From an uncultured Clostridia bacterium (lineage in GTDB: Bacteria; Bacillota_A; Clostridia; TANB77; CAG-508): a stretch of 17,567 bases of DNA. The stretch is taken from contig CANQLP010000026.1 of assembly GCA_947624725.1 (NCBI GenBank), positions 1 to 17,567 of the forward strand, written 5' to 3'. Shown here piece by piece: positions 14,237-17,567 of the stretch. The notes beneath the pieces are model-generated. The model did not search any database. It saw nothing but the letters and a program-made list of their open reading frames with translations, and had not been told where the DNA came from. The position numbers and the translations under genes are program-made. The first letter of the stretch is position 1. Each line of letters opens with the position of its first letter.

Positions 14237-14491
14237 ATGAGAGAAATTAAGCCAAACACTGTATATAGACATTTCAAAGGATTTAAAGCTTTTGTTATAA
14301 CTACTGCAAAGCATAGTGAAACTGGAGAAGATTTAGTAATTTATGTTTGTTCAGGTGAAGGTACTAATTGTAACCCTGATCACAAAGATGGTATTTATGC
14401 AAGACCTCTTGATATGTTTTTATCAGAAGTTGACCATGAAAAATATCCAGATGTGAAACAAAAATATCGTTTTGAGGAAATTAAAGATTAA
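14237..14491 (+). CDS. DUF1653-like protein
   Basis: The 84-residue product matches the DUF1653 pattern: [29 protein letters not shown] (residues 10-38), ending [29 protein letters not shown]. Members are small beta-rich proteins of unknown function found in many bacteria. AAGGAGG lies 9 nt before ATG 14237. Earlier in-frame starts lack a ribosome binding site. TATAAT at 14200-14205 may be its -10 box, with a poor -35. It is divergent from hicAB and followed by a good terminator. No CGG is present. Confidence 0.85.
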   Translation: MREIKPNTVYRHFKGFKAFVITTAKHSETGEDLVIYVCSGEGTNCNPDHKDGIYARPLDMFLSEVDHEKYPDVKQKYRFEEIKD

Positions 14492-14500
14492 ATATACTAA

Positions 14501-14533
14501 AATCACATGAGAAATCTTCCCATGTGATTTTTT
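14501..14533 (+). terminator. Rho-independent terminator
   Basis: AATCACATG (14501-14509) pairs with CATGTGATT (14521-14529), followed by a run of T residues. Confidence 0.88.
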
Positions 14534-14547
14534 GCTATTTAAATTTT

Positions 14548-15066
14548 CTACATTCCAAAATATCCTGGATTCATCATAGGAGGTCTTCCATAGCCTCCAG
14601 GTCCACCTGGCATTCCTGGTCTTGGTCCTCCCCAGCTTCCATTATTTCCTCCACCTTGGAAAAGTTCTCTTAAAATAAGTATCTTTATCAAATCCCTCAA
14701 TGTGTAATTTTTGTTTACTCTTCTTTCCTCTTTCGCCCTTGGATTTTTTACATCTCCATTTCTGTTTGTACTTTGATTTTCCCTTGTTTCGATTACATCA
14801 TCACCTGGCTCTATATTATTATATATTTCATCTACCATTTCATTTACTTTATTTTCATTTATTTGCCCTATTCTTATTTTGCTACATGCCTTTTGAATCA
14901 TCGGATAAACTATTCCATAAATTTCAGGATACATATTATTTACTTCTTGCATATTTACTTCGTTATATCGTGGTTCATAGCAATAACTTGCCCCTGTTCC
15001 CATATATGTATTTGGAATATTCATTCCTAAAACATTTTGCATATATTCCTCGTAACTATTATACAT
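14548..15066 (-). CDS. Protein with Gly/Pro-rich tail, unknown function
   Basis: The 172-residue protein is not one I can name. The N-terminal half has aromatic, Asn- and Met-rich sequence (MYNSYEEYMQNVLGMNIPN), then a helical segment MYPEIYGIVYPMIQKACSKI followed by NENKVNEMVDEIYNNI. Next is a basic linker and a helix YTLRDLIKILILRELF, and the tail (about 140-172) is GGG/GGPRPGMPGGPGGYGRPP-like, rich in Gly, Pro and Met. Tails of this kind occur in spore-coat and cell-surface proteins, which is only a guess here. The ribosome binding site GGAGG lies in the 3' arm of a long hairpin after the kinase gene, so its translation may be structure-controlled. Confidence 0.75.
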   Translation of the reverse strand: MYNSYEEYMQNVLGMNIPNTYMGTGASYCYEPRYNEVNMQEVNNMYPEIYGIVYPMIQKACSKIRIGQINENKVNEMVDEIYNNIEPGDDVIETRENQSTNRNGDVKNPRAKEERRVNKNYTLRDLIKILILRELFQGGGNNGSWGGPRPGMPGGPGGYGRPPMMNPGYFGM

Positions 15067-15067
15067 A

Positions 15068-15117
15068 AAAAAGCCTCCTTTATATATTATAATTTAATAT
15101 ATATTCAGAAGGCTTTT
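15068..15117 (-). terminator. Long hairpin after the kinase gene that contains the next gene's ribosome binding site
   Basis: On the minus strand AAAAGCCTTC (15117-15108) pairs with GGAGGCTTTT (15078-15069), continued inside by a self-complementary TATATATTA/TAATATATA stretch. A T run ends next to ATG 15066. It looks like a terminator for the kinase, but its 3' arm is the GGAGG of the following gene. Confidence 0.75.
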
Positions 15118-15126
15118 ATTTTGTGA

Positions 15127-17347
15127 TTACTTAAATATTTGATTCAATGCTTTTATAAGTTCTGGTATTTCAATTGGCTTTGCTAAATGTCCATTCATTC
15201 CCGCTTCCTTTGCAGCTTTTTTATCTTCTTCAAATGCATTTGCTGTCATCGCAATAATAGGAATATTGGAAATTGCTGGATTCTCTGATGCTCTTATTTT
15301 TCTTGTTGCTTCATGACCATCCATAACTGGCATTTGAATATCCATTAAAACTAAATCGAAATATCCTTCTTTAGATTTTTCTAGAATATCACATGCAACT
15401 TTTCCGGTTCTCTGCACTTTCTACAATAAATCCAAAGTCTTGCAAATATTCAGTTGAAATTTCTCTATTCATCGGATTATCTTCAACAAGTAAAATTCTT
15501 TTGCCTTTGAATTTTTCTTGTGGCTCTAGTTCTACATTATTTTCTACTTCTGGTATATCTCCTCTTTCTTCATCTAACTTTAACTCTAAAGTAACTATAA
15601 ATTCTGTTCCTTCATTTTGTTTGCTCTTAACTTCTATTGTTCCCGCCATCATGTCTACTATACTTTTTGCAATAGACATACCAAGTCCAGTTCCTTGAAT
15701 ACCACTAACTGTAGATGTACGCTCTCTTGTAAATGGTTCAAATATTACTTTCATAAATTCAGGACTCATTCCTATTCCTGTATCTTTTACTCTAAATTCA
15801 TATTTACCATATCCATTTTTCGAGATTGATTTTTCAGTAACTGTTACTGTTATCTTTCCCCCATCTGGAGTAAATTTTATAGCATTTGATATTAGATTTA
15901 ATAGTATTTGATTGATTCTAAGTTTATCACAATAAACTTTTACATCTACTACATTAATCATTTCTATTAAAAAGTCTAGATTTTTATTTTCTACATCTGC
16001 TTGAACAATATCATCTATTCCTTGCATTATTTCTCTAAGACTTTCTAGATTTTCTTCAATATTTACTCTACCTGATTCAATTCTGCTCATATCAAGAATA
16101 TCATTTATTAGTGAAAGTAAGTGACCTGAAGCTTCTGTAATTTTTTCTTGATAATCTAATACTTTTTCTTTTTCATCTATATGGTCTTTTATAAGCTTTG
16201 TAAAGCCTATTATTGCATTCATTGGTGTTCTAATATCATGTGACATACTATTTAAAAATGATGTTTTTGCATTATTCGCCTGCTGTGCTAAGTCAAGTGC
16301 ATCTTCTAGTTCATTACGATGTCTTGTTTCAACCTCCATCAAGTTTTTCTGGCTTTTGTTTCTAAAGCTTAACAAAACAACTGATACTGTACCAAATAAA
16401 ATTACTATAATTAGAACAGCGACTATTCTTAAAAAGCTAGAACTATTTTCTTCTATTACTGACCTTGGTATTGTCATAACAAAATACCAATCTATATCAT
16501 CCATAGGAGATAGTGTTACTATTCTTGTTGCACCATTTGAGGTGTATTCAAATGAAAAGTTTTCCTTATTTTCTATTTTCTTTCTTATCTTTTCAATTGT
16601 CATTCCATCATCAATATTAGTTTTGCTTAATATCGTATAGAAATTATCTCTTTCATTTATGTTTGATTCATGTGATTCACGATTTACTGATACAATATAG
16701 TCTCCTTCAATATTTATTATACTGCTAAAGCCTTGTCCATCAAAACTATCTATTTTAAGCTCATCTATTAATGTATTAATATCATAGTAACATATTATAT
16801 ATTCAATATTGATTCCTGCAACTTCAAATTTTTCTACCTTTGATCCGACAGCAAGTAATTGTATCGTATCACTTACATTGGAAATTGTATGACTTGTTCT
16901 ATAAACAAATTTATTACTTGAAGACATATTTTGTTTAAGTAGTTCAATATCTGGCGTAATTGTGTTTTTGTTTGTATATATTTCTCCTGTATCTGAAACT
17001 AGAACAGTTTCTAAGCATCTTAATGTTTGGGATTTTAATTTCAATATCTTTAGTACATCTTGTATATTTTTGGATTCTGAAGATTTTATTTCTGTAGCAA
17101 TTCCTTCTATTTCTAGCCATCTGCGTTCTATGCCTGAGACAATTGATTTTTCATCATGTTTTGATAATTCTTCCATATTGTTAAGTGAAATTTCAATTAA
17201 TCTGTCTGTAATAAAGGAATATAGCATCTTAAATGAGGCAAATACAGCTAAAACTACTATAATTGCAATAAATAATATAAAGACATCATTTCTTCTGATT
17301 TTCTTTCTGTTTGCCTTCTCTTCTTGATTCCTAAAATTAAAATTCAT
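15127..17347 (-). CDS. Hybrid sensor histidine kinase with receiver domain, one CGG +1 site
   Basis: The 2221-nt span less one C gives 739 residues. Layout: membrane helix (about 22-45), extracellular Cache-like sensor (about 50-300), second helix (about 307-327), HisKA with His370 in [15 protein letters not shown]-binding domain with N-box LISNAIKF (485-492), DTGIGM (522-527) and [11 protein letters not shown] (552-562), then a C-terminal receiver (about 616-739) with acidic pocket EDN (622-624), phospho-acceptor Asp669 in [11 protein letters not shown] and Lys723 in LAKP. It would sense an outside signal and relay phosphate internally. CGG 15404-15406 restores Gly648 in [12 protein letters not shown]. 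Unshifted, the protein ends at residue 652 without a working receiver. AAGGAG precedes ATG 17347. Confidence 0.93.
15404..15406 (-). other. CGG +1 site in the hybrid kinase, at Gly648
   Basis: GAG AAC CGG AAA AGT becomes AAC GGA AAA GTT, restoring the receiver motif A-E-N-G-K. The unshifted frame stops five codons after the CGG, leaving a kinase without receiver. Confidence 0.93.
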
Positions 17348-17379
17348 ATGTTTTCTCCTTGTATAATATATTTAGGTTT

Positions 17380-17510
17380 TTAAAAGGTTACCCCATAAAC
17401 CTTTATAGATAATTATGTTAATGCGTGGTATAATTATCTATGTTAACACTGTGGACTCTTATTTCTCCTTGTAGTTCTAACTACTGATGAAAGAATATTG
17501 CCACAGTTTT
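17380..17510 (-). promoter_or_regulatory. Structured leader upstream of the kinase
   Basis: Several inverted repeats lie before the kinase start: ACTGTGG/CCACAGT (17507-17501 and 17454-17448) enclosing GTAGT/ACTAC (17484-17471), a perfect 11-bp palindrome TAGATAATTAT/ATAATTATCTA (17406-17416 and 17430-17440), and AAAGGTT/AACCTTT near 17385-17405. These could be an operator plus a folded leader. I do not recognise a known riboswitch, and the rest up to 17567 shows no gene. Confidence 0.4.
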
Positions 17511-17567
17511 ATTATTAATTGGTAATTAGTTAGATAAGACTTTGATCTTTCATTTAGCGCAAGGTTA

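Noticed and set aside
3280..15406. Pseudogenes: seven broken genes, suggesting genome decay
   Set aside because: All breaks are the same one-base insertion at CGG before glycine. Sequence on both sides stays conserved, and essential or near-essential genes (gatA, smpB) are included. Decay would give stops, deletions and shifts at random places.
4021..16820. Other CCG/CGG triplets inside native genes (for example 4028, 4208, 7366, 12115, 14042, 15190, 16818)
   Set aside because: Checked against the frame, each straddles two codons (such as TAC|GGA, ACC|GGA, GAC|GGA, GCG|GGA), so CGG is never read in frame. They support the rule rather than break it.
17380..17510. A c-di-GMP or other named riboswitch before the kinase
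   Set aside because: The inverted repeats are clear but none of the conserved riboswitch cores I know is visible.

Overview
The window looks like chromosomal DNA from an AT-rich, Gram-positive, Clostridia-like bacterium, probably an uncultivated gut lineage. That placement is inferred from strong AGGAGG-type ribosome binding sites, class II aldolase, GatCAB, a KG-ITL-type prepilin and half-length TauE proteins. No taxonomic marker such as rRNA is present.

Layout. Positions 1-135 hold the start of a type IV prepilin-like gene (minus strand), followed by about 650 bases without a convincing gene that carry a 30-bp inverted repeat, a second hairpin cluster and a (TG)14 tract. Next come a Cu/Zn superoxide dismutase-like gene (+), a compositionally foreign SSB-like gene (-), two small exported membrane-anchored proteins (+) and smpB (+). 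A long minus-strand block then holds, read from its right end: a hybrid sensor kinase, a Gly/Pro-rich protein, hicA-hicB, gatC-gatA-gatB with two half-TauE genes, two small membrane proteins, a four-site P-type Ca2+ ATPase gene, a membrane-anchored polysaccharide deacetylase and fba. One small plus-strand gene (DUF1653-like) lies between the kinase region and hicA. A structured repeat of about 126 bp occurs twice, after the deacetylase gene and inside gatCAB between gatC and gatA.

The main observation is that seven genes look frameshifted (prepilin, smpB, P-type ATPase, second TauE half, gatA, hicA, hybrid kinase) at 14 places in all, and every break is the same event. Exactly one extra C precedes a conserved glycine codon GGN, so that the zero frame reads CGG. 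Removing that one C at each CGG restores a full-length protein in every complete gene, with the span less the extra bases divisible by three (smpB 149 aa, ATPase 896 aa, TauE half 132 aa, GatA 493 aa, HicA 77 aa, kinase 739 aa). I found no in-frame CGG used as arginine in any native-looking gene (roughly 150 Arg codons), and no frameshift anywhere else, even in long A/T runs. The simplest reading is that CGG is not decoded as arginine here. The ribosome either moves +1 at CGG and reads the overlapping GGN as glycine, or reads CGGN as a four-base glycine codon. P-site codons differ at nearly every site, so the signal seems to be the A-site CGG itself.

One gene disagrees: the SSB-like gene has three in-frame CGG codons used as ordinary arginine, in a higher-GC sequence. 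It is probably a recent import and is the obvious internal test case. SmpB, the ribosome-rescue factor, carries three sites, and the HicA toxin carries one just before its catalytic histidine. Production of a rescue factor and of an RNA-targeting toxin would therefore depend on this decoding event.
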